Part shown: positions 44,890 to 57,150 of the stretch, piece by piece
How the letters are laid out: each line of letters begins with the position of its first letter
Numbering within the stretch: the stretch's first letter is position 1
Origin: Calonectria ilicicola
Taxonomy: Eukaryota; Ascomycota; Sordariomycetes; Hypocreales; Nectriaceae
Length of the DNA stretch: 64,000 nt
NCBI GenBank assembly: GCA_020809705.1
Contig: CP085828.1
Span: 496,001 to 560,000, forward strand
Reading direction: 5' to 3'
Position numbers and translations under genes: made by a program
Notes under the pieces: model-generated
What the model was told of the DNA's origin: nothing
Seen by the model: only the letters and a program-made list of their open reading frames with translations
The model's database searches: none

Positions 44890-47167
44890 ATGTCAACGCA
44901 TCTAAACCAGACGCTAAACCCCCTCTCCGTAAGTAGGATTCCCTAGATTGGTAATCCCAAGACATGGGGGGCCGTACTGTTGGTATCCAAGTCTCAAGTG
45001 TTACGACTAACAACCATCCCTTCTTGATATGGACAGTGCCGGACATGCAAGCTGAAAAAGGTACGTCATTGGGTTCCCTTTTAGGGCTTCATCATTCTAG
45101 GAAGTTATTCCCAATGCCGTATACATTTCGGCTAACACTCTTATTCTGTTCTAGGTCCGTTGCAGTCGAGTAATGCCGAGCTGCGGTCGATGCACATCCC
45201 ATGAGATCGAGTGCAGCTATCCTGAGAGAGTAAAGAGAAAGTCGCGGAAAGATCGCACCATGTCCCGGCTAAGGTATGTCTGCGACTCCATCTCAGCCAT
45301 CTAACACAGGGATGTTAACAAAAGAAAAAAAAAAGTGGCCTTATTGCACCCAATAGCCCGTTATCAGCTATTCTTGAACGGCTGGAAAAAGTTGAAGAGC
45401 ACGTCACTTGCTTGAATCCGACCACTAGTTTAAGTGTCAGTCCCAATGCCGCCAAGGCGGATGAACCACTGCCGTTGAGAAACAATGTAAACCAAGCCCG
45501 GATCCAGAACGCCATCAACGGCTCCGGCCCCGCTTCTCCTACGGCCCAGAGTATACGAAGCGCCCAAGACACCCCTAGGACAAGCGATTCACCATTTGGC
45601 TTTGTTGATCCCGATATCACTGGGATACTCACGGATGCGGTCAACCAGGTTCAGAAGTTGAGATTACAACAAATCGCAAAGGAAACTCTGACAGAAGGGA
45701 TCTCCATCCCACCCGAGCTTGCAAAGGAATGGGTTCATAGTATGACTCCATCCTTCGTTCATCCAGCTCATGCACTGACGCTTGGGCTTTTGTAGCATAT
45801 TTCACACACATGCACACCGAGGCATTCCTCAGTCTGGCAGATCCAAAGCTCATTAAGATTATTCCGGATATCATCGACATGCCGCAAGTACATCTCGATG
45901 CAAGCGTCCTCGTCGTCTACTACGGAATTCTCTACCACGGTTGCTCTCTGCCCACAAGCATGAACAACTATTCGCCTCCACACAACCTATCCAGCAAAAT
46001 ATATTTGTGCTGTCTACGTGTGCTACCAAATTGGCAGCGAGAAGCAACAGGCACAACGACAGACTTTATAGCCTCAATGTTTATGGTCAGTATCTTCGAG
46101 CCCCATCTGTGATGTAGCTTATGTATTTACAAGTTTTCAGGCACGAGCAGCTGCGGAATGTTTTGACTATGAGCTTAGCTGGAAAATGTATAAATTGGGC
46201 TGCGAGTATGCCACAGGCCTCAACATGCACATTCTCGACATTGACGACGGCTTCAGCTACTCGGATCCTGCTACAATTGATGCCGATCGCAAGGGCTTCT
46301 GGGAGATGATGCAGATTGACCTCTTCTTCCGCTTAATCTACAACAAAGCACCAACACTAACTGGGAACATGGACAATTGGCGTGTCAACCTGCCTTGGCT
46401 AACGCCCGAGTCGCAGCCCGACATGCATGCTGTACCAACCATGACATTTCTGATCAGCTCCAGAATTACCCTCATTCTCATCGACTTCTTCCAGCTGCTA
46501 GAGGAGAGTCCACATGATGGGACATTACTGACCAAGGTTGAAAATTTATGCGAACAGGTGGACGGAGTGTTTCGCGAATGGCAATTTGTATGTTTGGCGT
46601 CGGAGCTATCTTATGTTGTACAATGCTAATAATTCACAGCTCGACTGGATTCAACAAGCAGAGAACGACGCAAATAGCATCCACATGTGGTTGCTCACAG
46701 ACGTCTATCTCACGGGATACACAATCATCGTCTTTATGCTTCGCAAATGCAACATACTCGACTCCAGCTCACCCAGCCCGAGTGTGACCGACAGTGACTT
46801 GCCACGGTCGCCGCACGCGATCGAAGCCTCACGCAATATTCTCAAAGTGATTTACCGCCTACTATCCCTATATCCTATCCCGGAAATATTGTCACTCATG
46901 GTGGGATTCTTCCAGGCGTTTGTGCCATATGGGTGTTTGGCCAACAACATCCTACGGTCAGCCAACCTAGGTGCACTGCTGTCTGACTTGGAGCTACTCG
47001 AGAATATTGCTGAGAGGGTCACGTTTCTAAGTGCTCACCAGCGCGACTTCATCCCGTTGGCACGAGCGTTGAATGGTCTAAACGGGCAAATCCGAAAGCT
47101 AACGGACCAGGATGGCTCGGCTTGTATGAGCCGAATGTCGGGAGAGTATAGCTTATCTGAACTTTGA
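44890..47167 (+). CDS. Zn2Cys6 transcription factor, divergent to the PDR pump
   Basis: Seven exons in my model (44890-44928, 45037-45060, 45155-45273, 45357-45739, 45796-46085, 46141-46587, 46640-47167), 609 aa. The zinc cluster is split by introns and reads CRTCKLKKVRCSRV...CGRC...C with the usual C-x2-C-x6-C...C-x2-C-x6-C spacing, followed by a basic VKRKSRKDR stretch and a coiled coil (SAILERLEKVEEH). The middle region resembles the fungal-specific factor domain (ARAAAECFDYELSWKMYKLGCEYATGLNMHILD). The first exon is uncertain: the donor GTAAGT at 44929 is good, but the real start may differ. Its head-to-head placement suggests that it controls the transporter gene, itself, or both (inference). 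Confidence 0.82.
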
Positions 47168-47894
47168 TGATCGGGCGGACCGAGCAATAGAGCAATAGAG
47201 TGGACGGGCCAAGGCGCAAACAAGGATTGTATTTATGACGCGAGCATGGTGAAGCAAAAAAGTTATATCCTTAATGTTAATGACGAATCGATCGATCTTG
47301 ACACGAACACTAATACACGCGTCATGGACGAAAACGGCATGGCAACTTCTTTTTTGGTACGTCTGCGGGTGCTGGTGCCATGCAGACTGAAATGAGCCGG
47401 AAGGTTAGCGGAATTACTCTATCGTGGTAGGGCCTATCATCACTACCAGACGGAGCGCGCGGCTTCCGATGAGTGCAGCGCTTTGATGAAGACTCACCTT
47501 TCTTACTCGAAAGAAGGTGAAAATCTTCCAAATAGACTTCAACGCTTGCGCACATGCTTTAGAAACAATTAAAGCATTATTTTTTTCCATCGTGGCTTAG
47601 GCCCTGGGGGGTGGAACGATTGTAATGAGTGAATTACACCTGTTTCATAGGGCCAGTATAGAGCAGTCATGTCTTGAACCTAAGCCGCATGAATCTTTTA
47701 CCAAGGTTTTATGAGAGGGCGATTTGACCATGCGTAAAAGATTCCATATGCCTAGGATGTTTGAAACGACGATTTTTCGAACACCGAGGGGTGTCGGAGG
47801 TTTTGCTCAAGTGTTTTTGTCCTGCAATTTCAATTGGTTGTGCCTTTATATGTGATGAAACTGGCTGCCTAAGTCATCAATCAAACAGCTGGTA
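47168..47894. other. Intergenic region before tRNA-Asn
   Basis: About 730 nt; no gene is supported. Confidence 0.4.
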
Positions 47895-47978
47895 TCCCCT
47901 GTGGCCCAGTTGGCTAAGGCGTATGACTGTTACCGAATGGCACATCATAAGATCGGTGGTTCGAGCCCACCCGGGGGA
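47895..47978 (+). tRNA. tRNA-Asn(GUU) with 11-nt intron
   Basis: Acceptor TCCCCTG (47895-47901) pairs with CGGGGGA (47972-47978). A-box TGGCCCAGTTGG and B-box GGTTCGAGC are present. The anticodon stem TATGA/TCATA encloses 18 nt: loop CTGTTA plus A with anticodon GUU, and an 11-nt intron CCGAATGGCAC after position 37. The T-arm is GGTGG-TTCGAGC-CCACC. A T-run about 12 nt downstream can terminate Pol III. Confidence 0.88.
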
Positions 47979-48585
47979 GCTTGCTTTGATTTTTTGCTTT
48001 TTGCTTTCCTTTCTTTCATCTTCAGAAAATACTAAAAACTGCGCCAAAGTAAAAAAAGAGGGCGCTCTTTTTATTCTAAATCTACACTTTTTTCCTACAT
48101 TGTAGTTCCCATTCATTGTTTAGATATTAAAATTTATAGTGTACCCTTATGCGAATAATTCATAGCTCAATTAATTGGATTCATTGAATCTATAACCCCC
48201 TCTAGCTTTCCACTAATAAATAATTATTGCTATCTTGTGTTTTAAAAATGAAGCGATCGCATCCAATTATGTTTAAATCTTACTCAATAAAATGTCGACT
48301 CCATTTTAATGACATCTACTCGAAAATACGTTTGGTCAACTCCTGATATAGGGTATGTTCTAGATCGTGAAAAATCATCTCACGTCTTGGCAAAAGCGGA
48401 GAGCACCACCTTGCTTGGACAGGGGATACTTCATGTTAAGTGGGTTTTACAGATCAACGGGGATACTAAAGGTTATTTGTAATTGAATAACATTCCACTA
48501 GTTCAAACCCCTTCTCCTTCGACTTTGTGCGCGCTACTTGACGTATCATAATATATCAATAAAATTTTTTAGCGATTCCCACCGT
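47979..48585. other. AT-rich spacer after tRNA-Asn
   Basis: About 600 nt. T-runs lie directly downstream of the tRNA; nothing else is recognised. Confidence 0.4.
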
Positions 48586-51500
48586 CTAAGCCCATTTCAC
48601 CTCAGTCCATCCCTTGACGTTTGTCTCCCAGTTTTTCACAAGCCTGCCTACCGCGTCATCGCCAACCACGGCCAGGATTTCCTTATCGCTCTCGAAAATC
48701 CATCGTCGGGCCGCTGGCTCAAAGTCCCTGCCGTTGACCTGCTCCTTCAGTTTGGTTATCCAACCCTTGCCGTCCTTGAGCACCCCCTCGGCAGTGGTGA
48801 GGAGAGCCTTGGTCTGGTTGACAACCTCCTTTGGAAGGTTGCTGTTTCCTGACCTGTCTTTCTCCTTTTGGCGCTCGTTGAAGTTGATGATCCACTGTGC
48901 TGCTTGCTTGGCTGCCGAAGCTGCGTCTCTTAGGATGGCGATGTCGTGCATCGAGCTGAGAGTGGTCAATTGACTTGTAGCTCCAGAATTTCCTGGGGCA
49001 GCACTGGCTGTGAGGGTCTCGATTCCAGCCTTGACACCATCCACGATCTGGGTAAACACCTCAGGGAAGGGGCCTGTCCGACTGATGCTGGTAGAGAAAG
49101 GAATGAGGGTGGTGAGCAAGCTGATTATGTCAAAGTAGTTGGTTTCCGCCTGCGTTAGGTCGGACTTGGGTCCGCGGAGGAACTTTGTGAATGAGTTGCT
49201 GAATTGGTTGAGCATCTCTAGAACAAACGCTTGTTCTGGAACGGCTGCAGCTGCAGAGGCCTTGTAACTTGCCGGGGGCTTGTATGACAGGACTTCATGG
49301 AATGCCTCGGATAAGAGAGAGAGGTGTGCTCGGCGGTTCTGGAAATGCATTAGCGACAGGGCAATATAAGTAAAAGAAGCGCGCGTACTGTAGTAGTCGG
49401 GCCAATTCGTAGTCGAGCATAGACTGTTGGCCGAGAGCTGCAGTCCCAAGACGGGAATGACCCGTAGTCAATAACCTCATTCAGTTGGGTATCGTCAGTC
49501 ACCTCAGCTGTAAGCTCCGTTAGAAAGGACAAAAAATGGCGTGGCGAAAATCTTCCTACCAAATCGATCGTCCTCGAGCACCTCAGCAAAGTTCAGGCCC
49601 AAGAGACGTTCTGTTCTTGTTTCCTCAACCAAGCTCATTGCCCGGGTACAACTAAAGCGCAGCTTCTCCATGTATTCTGGAATATCAATCACGCTGCCAT
49701 AGCTGCCTGTCTCGAAAGCATCAATTAGTCGCCTGGGCATGCGAAGCTTCAATGAGACGCTGTAGTGGGAATGGAGGAGCTCCACGAGATCCCAACCGTC
49801 ATTATCGTTTGGTGAAATGAGAGCCGGGGAAATGGTTGATAGGCGGTCGTAGAAGATTGGGGCGAGCGAATCCATAATAGTACGCTTCACACCTAGTGTC
49901 TCCCAAATATCTCGTGCACGGTGAGGCAGGCCTAGTCGAACATGCAGTTGTACAAGAAGGAGAGAGATGATGCTGTGTTTGGGGGTGAGGTCGAGCTGGT
50001 GCTCTAGGAGCAGAGTGGCACGCAAGAGCGGTGCAAGCGTAACGGGAGAGTTGGTTTTGTCGGTTAAGGGGGGGAATGCAGACTGAATGTTACAGAGAGC
50101 AATGAGAACAGCGAGTTCTGGTTTGATCTCAGCCTCGACAGCTGAGTGATCGGATGCAAGTTCTGATAGAGAGTTGTAGAGCTCGAGTGTTGCTTGAGCA
50201 ACTGTGGCAAAGCATGGCCCTGCAGAGCTTGAGTTGACTTCAGTACCCGAAATAATGCACTTCCTTAGGGGTTTCTCGCCAGGGATATTGATGTACATGG
50301 AAGGGCATGTGGCAGCAAAGTATTGCAGCTTGAGAGCTAAGGTTTGTATCCTAGCAGAGTTGAGTTTATCTTCGCTGGACTCGGCCAATTGAGGCGTGTA
50401 GTCACAGGCGACGTGCTGGATTGCGGATGGAGTAAGCTTCTCAAAAAGTCCCTTGATATCATCGAAGCAGGCAGGACTAGTTCCCTGATCATTAATATAG
50501 TGAATGAGCTCCTTTAGCCTTGTTGATGCGGGTTGACCGTCGGCAAGATCGTCCTCGTCGTTTGAGGCAAGGTTGAAAGCTGCTGATACACGAGCGAGGT
50601 AGATGACCCGCTTGAAAATGGGAGGGAGGTTGGATCTTTTGGCAAACTTGAGCAATAGTTCCTGAACCGTTGATTCGGCACTGATGATGTGTTAGTTGAA
50701 TGAGGTGAATACGACAAGGAATGACATACTCTGTCTTGACAGTTTTCAGCTGAGCTGCAGCTTCAATAAACCGGCGCCAAATGGCCAAGTCCGAGGCCAT
50801 GAGGTTGGGCTCGCCGCTCTCATCGGTGGTCGACAGGCAATCCTTGGAGAGCTGGTAGATGCCCTCCCAGTCCTTGTCGCGTGCATGCTTGGCGATGACC
50901 CTCGTAAACAGCTCCTTTCGGCCTTTTTTAAACTGGACGAGAGGGCAAAAGATGGGGCTGGACATGAGCTTCTCGAAATCTTCACCGGTTCCATGTTTTT
51001 GAACAATCTCATAAAGAAGCAAAATCTCCTCCTCTGTCTGGATGCTCCTGGGCTGGGGTTTCGCTGGTGCATCTCCTTCAGCGGTCTCGGCCTAGTATCA
51101 AGGTTAGAGGGTTTAGCTTAGCCAATTGTGGCGCAATTACCTGTTCTGCCAGTTGTGCGGCCCTCTGAATCTGCTTAAGCGCAAGCATTCCATAGAGTTT
51201 CTTCTTTTCGGGTGCTGATTGAGGGCTGGTCTGCGAATTGTGAGATTGTATTTTTTTTGGACACAAAGGGCAACTCTTCATACCGCTAGTAGGTGGGTAA
51301 TGACAATGTTCCAAAACATAAAAGACCTTTCCTGTGGGAACGACCTGTCGAGTATCGCAGCAATCTGGTGACGGCATTAGTGCACCGTTTGGCCCGCTGC
51401 AACCGAGGTCGTCATACCTGTTGCGCGCTGTTCAGATCCCAGTGCAACAAGCACGACTCCAGACATCGCGATCCGGCAATCTTGTCCTTGGGCGCCGCCT

Positions 51501-51940
51501 TGACGAGGCGCACCCTCAGCGGCCCCAGGGTCTCTGGGAAATCCTCCTCCGAGGCCAGACCCTGGGTCGCCCACTCGAGCAGATCCAGGCCATCTGCATC
51601 CTTGAGGACAGTACCGTCCTTGACAAACTGCGCAATGGCGCCTATGGCCGCAAACTTTGCCACGGGATCATCTAGCTGACTCTCTGCGCAGATTTTGACA
51701 ATCTATAACCAAAGTTAATGAATTGTTCCACAAAATTTCAATTTTATAAAATAAATGCAATAATAAAAAAGACACAGGAAGCGAGGGATGAAACTGCTGA
51801 CGAACCTCAAAGTAGTGGTCATTGGTGGTGCGCGCCCGCTTCTCAGCCAGGCGGATGACAGCAGACCAGTTGCCGTCGTTAAAGGCCGACTGAAGCTGGA
51901 GGTCGACGCCGTTCCGCAGGGTTGGCCGTTGGCGACTCAT
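48586..51940 (-). CDS. NatB N-terminal acetyltransferase auxiliary subunit (Naa25/Mdm20/Arm1)
   Basis: Eight exons on the minus strand (51806-51940, 51418-51702, 51284-51364, 51141-51230, 50730-51091, 49560-50680, 49389-49507, 48586-49338) encode 981 aa, the usual size of the family (PF09797). The N-terminus (LQSAFNDGNWSAVIRLAEKRARTTNDHYFE) is the first TPR-type helical pair; further TPR-like helices run through the chain (CLLHWDLNSAQQ, KRKLYG-like KKKLYGMLALKQIQRA, DKDWEGIYQLSKD). The central LLLVQLHVRLGLPHRARDIWETLGVKRTIMDSL and the IDYGSFP segment near the end of exon 7 are typical of fungal Mdm20-type proteins. It anchors the Nat3/Naa20 catalytic subunit at the ribosome for acetylation of Met-Asp/Glu/Asn N-termini, needed for actin and tropomyosin function. 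Confidence 0.88.
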
Positions 51941-52463
51941 TTGTCTAGCGAGTTGGGTGGGCAATTGTACAATAACATGCGTTTGCCGCCAGCGAATATT
52001 TGGAGGGGTTCAAAGTGTGACGTGGGGTGTTGCCGGAGCTTTGGCGGGGCTGTTGCAGGTTTTTGTGGCTTGTGGCTGAGCCACAAGTCAATTCAATGCG
52101 AGCTCAGTTGGAGGGTGGGCTCATTTTCGCGAGGAGCATCTACGAGGTCTAGGGCCATGCATTTGGCCTTGGATGGCGCTACGAGTGGTGATTTCGAATT
52201 GGGAATTGTTTAGGATGCTGAGAATACAAGCTATGGCGTGACTGGGTATTACCTGCGCCACCAAGGTGATCAGGGTTTCTTCAAAGCCGTCCAGTCATCA
52301 TCCCGTCATCCCGCTCCCCATCCATGATGTTCTGTATACACGATATTGTACAGTTATTTTTGACATAATACACGCGCCTAACCTACAGCGCTCCATTTCC
52401 TAGAGTCGTAGCAGATTCCAATTGCTGCCATGCGTCGTTTGCGTCGTCTCGATTCGGTGCGCC
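51941..52463. other. Short intergenic region between Naa25 and Cox23 genes
   Basis: About 520 nt. A frame from 51788 to 52213 on the plus strand overlaps the antisense of Naa25 exon 1 and is not supported. Confidence 0.45.
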
Positions 52464-52956
52464 TCAAAACCAGGAACCACCCTCCTTCTTGCGCTTCTCA
52501 GTCTGTCCAATGGTTAGCCCTCGATCGCCGACAATCCATTGCTAAAGGTGCACAATGACATACCCATGCCTGCTTGCAATCGCGATACGCCCTGTCCGCA
52601 AAGTTAGCGCCTCGTCCACATCCCCAATCGCACCACCTGAGGGGAGCTACTGACTGGAAGTATTCGCCGCACATGGACTTGTCGCCACCGTTTCGGTACA
52701 GACATCGATAGCTTCGCTGCGCAGCCTCTTGGCAGGGATCGAAAAACTCGGACTGAGATTTGCTATCGGAAGGGGTGGTCAAGGTCAGCTTCCAGCGGCC
52801 TTTAAAAAGCTCCTCGACGCGACAGGCTCACCTATTGAACTTTTGACGCTTGTCCTTGGACCAGGCGACAGCGGCCTCACCAGCGTCGGCGATAGTTGGT
52901 GAGGTAGACTCAGAAGCCTTGGTTTCCGCGGGTGGTTTTGACTCTTGGGACGACAT
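52464..52956 (-). CDS. Twin Cx9C mitochondrial intermembrane-space protein, Cox23-like
   Basis: Four small exons on the minus strand (52832-52956, 52655-52762, 52564-52591, 52464-52502) join to 99 aa. A polar N-terminus with Ser/Thr/Ala is followed by DPCQEAAQRSYRC and MCGEYFQAYRDC, two Cys-x9-Cys helices that form the CHCH fold, then KQAW and a basic tail TEKRKKEGGSWF. Order and sequence (DPCQE, YRDCKQ-W) fit Cox23, a factor needed for cytochrome oxidase assembly and oxidised by Mia40 in the intermembrane space. Exon 3 is only 28 nt. Cox17, Cmc1 and other CHCH proteins are less likely because of the DPCQE and YFxAYRDCK signatures. Confidence 0.85.
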
Positions 52957-53205
52957 GGTGACAGACGGCGGTGATCCTGACAGACCAAGATTGCGTCAAA
53001 GAGATGGAACGGCGAGCCCCGGGTGAAGTCATGATCGGCAGAATGTCGGATATAACTGCCGCCTCAGTTATGCTGGGTAACCATCACTGCAGGATCGGAT
53101 CATGTCTTTTCTTCTTCTCTCTGTGCTTTGAGTAGTAATGATAGATTTACTTTTGAAGGAATCGGGCACGACATGTTCGCATCACGCTGTGATGTTGTGA
53201 AACCC

Positions 53206-54610
53206 TCACCAAAACCCATCATCTTTCCACCCATTCTTCCCACCCCGCACCTTTTCTAATAATCCTTCTCTTGCCAACTCAATTTTTCGGGTCGTCTCTT
53301 TACTACAGCAAAGGCCGACATCGAATTCCTTCAAGTCGGGATCTCCCATGGTCGCTAGCGCAGCCAATCCAAGGTAGGAGTGATACATATCGGGAGGGCC
53401 TCCTACAGCTTTGGAGAAGCCGCCGATTTGATGTTGCGTAATGTCGAGAATGTAACGCCGTGATGGCGCTACGTTAATCACCGTATCATTGCCAAGCATC
53501 TGGATCATGTCTTGTCAGATTTGTTTGAGAAATTTGAACGTGAAAGTTGAGCTTACTTTGAGGGTTCCAGCTACCCACCAGCAATAGCAGGTGTCGGCCT
53601 TTTTGTTCCATCGTCCATTGAATCCTACATGTCTCAGCTCCCCTTCTCCCACCTTGGCCTCGATAAAGTTCTCTTCCACTTCGTCATCTTCCTCCTCTTT
53701 GGCGAGGTATACGAATTGACGCGAGGCTAAGAATTGCAGAAGACCCTCGCGGTTGGGAATGCCATCTTTTAGAGCTTTCTCTGTTTGCAGAGCTGTTGAG
53801 TCTAGTGGGCGATCAAGGAGGGCAAGAGCGCCAATTGCGCAGTATGCGTATCCCGCTGGAGAAATGGGTTAGCTGCAGGAATATTTGTAATTGGGCCCTC
53901 ATACCATGAGATTCGTGCTGTGATGATTCTGCGACTCCTCCATCATAAGTCTATAAGGATTAGCTCACTTCATCATATAAAATTCAGTGTGAACGCACCT
54001 GTCCTCTTCGGATGTGAGCGACCAAATCTTCAACGTCGACATCTTCTACCCAGCCCTCATCTCCCTCTTTCACATCGCCCCTTAACATCCACCGAACGCA
54101 ACTCGCCAAATAGCTGTGGCGCGTGTCGCTTCCGCCCACTGACTGTCCATCCCAAATCATTTGACCAAAACTTCCATCCTCTCTCTGCAGGCGCTTCAAC
54201 CATCGGAGCAGTTTTGTCCGGTCGACACCAGCAAAAGCTGCCTTGGCTTCTTCCTCGCCATCGGCGGCTAAGCCCAGGAGAACCAATGCAAAGAAGGAGG
54301 CGGCCAGATTTGCGGTTCCCTTGGGGGCATCTTGGCCATTCAAGGCGTGGGTGGAGCTACCGCAGAAGCCACCGTCTGGATGTTGAAGACTGAGAACCCA
54401 GCGACGGATGGCGCTGCGATCGGCTGAGGTGAGGGGCGCCGAGAGCAGATCGAGAGCGGCAATGGTAAAGCAGGCAAATGTGAGGCGCGTGGAGTCATAG
54501 GCAGTGTAAGGGGACGGGAGAAAGTTGGTGTGGCATCGCTGCCAGTACTTGATGTGCTTTGCCTTGTTTAGCTGAGGAGGGGCATTTTGGTCCTCAGCCG
54601 AGTCGGTCAT
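53206..54610 (-). CDS. Geranylgeranyltransferase type I beta subunit (Cdc43-like)
   Basis: Four exons on the minus strand (53999-54610, 53905-53950, 53557-53855, 53206-53499) give 416 aa. The alpha-alpha barrel repeats of prenyltransferase beta subunits are visible: WVLSLQHPDGGFCGS, LQREDGSFGQM, YDGGVAESSQHESHAGYAYCAIGALALL and QIGGFSKAVGGPPDMYHSYLGLAAL. The zinc ligands are the Asp and Cys of ADTCYCWW and the His of MYHSYLGLA. HTNFLPSPYTAYDSTRLTFACFTIAALDLL near the start distinguishes GGTase-I from the farnesyltransferase and Rab beta subunits. It attaches geranylgeranyl to CaaX proteins such as Rho1 and Cdc42 in the cytosol. Conserved core gene. Confidence 0.9.
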
Positions 54611-55544
54611 GATGGGCGATTTTTTGGAGGATGGAGCTGATTTAAGAAACGTGGAAGAACTTTGATTGCGAGAAGCGAGGGTATATGAGTACTTGGAATC
54701 ACTAATGAGAGGAAAAGATGCTAAATGCGGTTGAATTGGGTCTCAGCACGGCATGTTTATGTCCAAGCAAGCTGACAGGCCAAGCTCCATGGAGCAGAGG
54801 TCCTAGAAAGGACGACGGGCAACGACCCCACGTCCTAGCTCCAGCCTCACTCAGTACATCGTTTTTTTTTCCAGCTGGTGCGCCACAGCCCACAACCGTT
54901 GCATCAGGGTCCAGCCACACAGGCTTAGCCAAGCTCCGATAAGGCCGGGCGATAAGAAAGAAGAGGGGACGGACCCTCAAAAGGGAAAAAGAATAACGAG
55001 GACAGAAAAAGACATGTGACGTGACGCAAGGCCAACGTGGATGATAGGCCAAACGCTTTGTTGGGTCACTTGGTAGAAAAAGTGCATGTCTGCAGTGTCA
55101 GTGTGACCAACCGAAATCGCTGCTTTGTTGATTTGCGACAGTGTCTCCAACTGCCTTCTGCAGCCTGTCTCTCCCTCTTTTTTTTTTTCCTTTTTTTGCT
55201 CTCGCTGCATCCAATGTTGCATCATCCCTCCTTTCGTTATTGAGAACAGAACACATTTTCCCACGCCACTCCTTTAATGCTTCTCCACCCTTGCTTGCTT
55301 GGCTGCTATTTCTGCCCGAGCCACGTCCTCACGCGACAGCACGGATCAAGCATCTTAGAGGACCCAAACTAGTTTCGACCTGAACAGTTGGCTGCTGATC
55401 CTCCGCCGCGACGGTGTCAATCTAGGCCTCTCTCGCTTTCCCTCTCCCTCGCCTCCCCCTCCCGACCACGACCGACCGGCCCGCTCCCTCGAATCGCCGA
55501 GCATCGAACAACCACGACGACGACGACGACGCACACCCGCAACC
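54611..55544. other. Divergent promoter of GGTase-I beta and Ilm1-like genes
   Basis: About 930 nt with long T/C-rich tracts (T-run near 55177-55197) and a (GAC)n/(ACG)n run at about 55514-55532 in the presumed 5' leader of the Ilm1-like gene. Confidence 0.5.
55514..55532 (+). repeat. Trinucleotide repeat (ACG)n
   Basis: Six uninterrupted ACG units about 12 nt upstream of the Ilm1-like start codon, in the presumed 5' UTR. Confidence 0.7.
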
Positions 55545-56276
55545 ATGGCGCTCATATCCGCCAAAACAATCATCACTTCGGTGTCGCTCTTCCACGTCAC
55601 CCTCGCCTACTTCTTCCTCACCAACCCGAGCTCCGTCGACAACCAGGCTCTCGTCTACATCCTGGGCGAGAGCATGGGCATGGTCAGTCCCCCCGCGCGC
55701 AGCTTCGCATCGCCCATTTGCGCGACGACTCCAGGCTAACATTCCCCTCTTTGCGAATGCAGCCCTATGCTCGAGGCTTCGACACGCAGAGCGCTCCGCT
55801 GGCCTTCCTGGCTGCCGTCTTTCTCCTCATCGGTTTTAGCGACCTCGTCTCGCTGTCCATGCCCGATGAGGTCTGTCTAATTTTCCACTGGGGAACCCAA
55901 GGTTCGTCCATTTCTCTCCCCCTCCCTGGCCCCCTTCTTCCCCTTGCGCGACACCGTCCCGACTAACCACCATCCAGCGCCTCTCCGATTCCTCCTCTCG
56001 CTTGTCTTCGTCCTCTACGTCTTCTTCTTCGGCCCATCATCGCCCGTCTACCAATCCTCTTCGCGCGGCCACTTTGCTGCGCCGAGCTCGCATAATCCTT
56101 CATACCGCCCCGCTGGCTGGGGCGGCGACGGCCTCAAGAACCGCCTGTTCTTCACCTTTATGTTTGTCGAAATGATGACCTGGTTCTGGATCTGGGTCAC
56201 TCTGCGTGAGGAGCGCAATGCCATCCTGGAAAAGAAGTCCCGAAGACGTAGAGACTCCATCTCCCGCTCCATGTAA
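55545..56276 (+). CDS. Ilm1-like multi-pass membrane protein
   Basis: Three exons (55545-55682, 55763-55901, 55978-56276) encode 191 aa. Four hydrophobic segments are visible: TIITSVSLFHVTLAYFFLT, PLAFLAAVFLLIGFSDLVSL, RFLLSLVFVLYVFFFG and LFFTFMFVEMMTWFWIWVTL, ending in a basic tail (KKSRRRRDSISRSM). Segment order and the start MALISAKTIITSVSLFHV agree with the fungal Ilm1 family (increased loss of mitochondrial DNA 1), an ER-associated membrane protein of unclear function whose loss affects mitochondrial DNA maintenance in yeast. The basic C-terminus could be an ER retention element. Confidence 0.85.
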
Positions 56277-57150
56277 GAGCGGGCCTGAAACGGTCCATGA
56301 TGAGAGATGCTACGGAGTATGATTGGAGTAGAACATTAGAATGCATACGGTATTAATGGAGCGCTGCCGTTTGATATAAACCCGGAGGTTTACTCGTCAC
56401 ATGTGTATTAGTCTGTCTTTGATATAGCGTTTAAAGTATTCTTGGCATCTTTTGATGATCCAGATTAGATAAAGTGCTGACCCCAGTTTAAACTTGGCAC
56501 CAGCACACAATCTAGCTAGTTGCACTAGTCAGACATTTTGATTTTGCCAACATGGACGCCTTCAGTCTATATTACTTTACTAAAGCCCCATTGCAAAATA
56601 TCATGCTGGTTTATAATCCAACCACTACTCAGTCTTTTCTTTTGGTAAAAACACCCACACCGAATAGAGAAACGAAGTTCTACAACGCGCAAAAACAAGG
56701 CTTATTAGGCCCTCTATCATTAATAGAACAAAGAAAAAAAGCTGAATGCAAAGTTGGTATCCTTCGGTACTATACAGCCACCTGAAGCATCTGCCAGGTG
56801 GCGAAAGAAAAGCGTCGAGAATTTCATAAAAAGAAGATGAAATATAAGAAGAGAACAGCACATAGCAAATAGAAGAATGCCCTCGACGGCTTGCGCCGAA
56901 AATGCTGTCAAACCGCCAACCGCCAGAACGAAATAAAGAACGAAAAAGCAAGAAGAAAAATAGAATATATCAACATCCCAAACGAATGCCCAGATTGCCA
57001 AGAATACGTTTTTTCTGTCGTCAAGTCGTTGAGCCTCCGCCTATCTTCTCTCAAGTGAGAAAAAGAATAATCGAGACTCATCCCACACTACCCCTTTTTG
57101 ACACCCGTAGGTGCTCATGTATTAGCATTAGCTTTTTTGTTGCATCGCCC
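56277..57150. other. Convergent intergenic region
   Basis: About 870 nt between the 3' ends of the Ilm1-like and kinase genes; AT-rich frames on both strands (56552-57366) overlap and have no domain. Confidence 0.45.

Noticed and set aside
47761..48105. 114-codon open frame
   Set aside because: It runs through the tRNA-Asn gene and its terminator and has no domain features.
51788..52213. 141-codon plus-strand frame
   Set aside because: It is antisense to Naa25 exon 1 and its first intron; no support.
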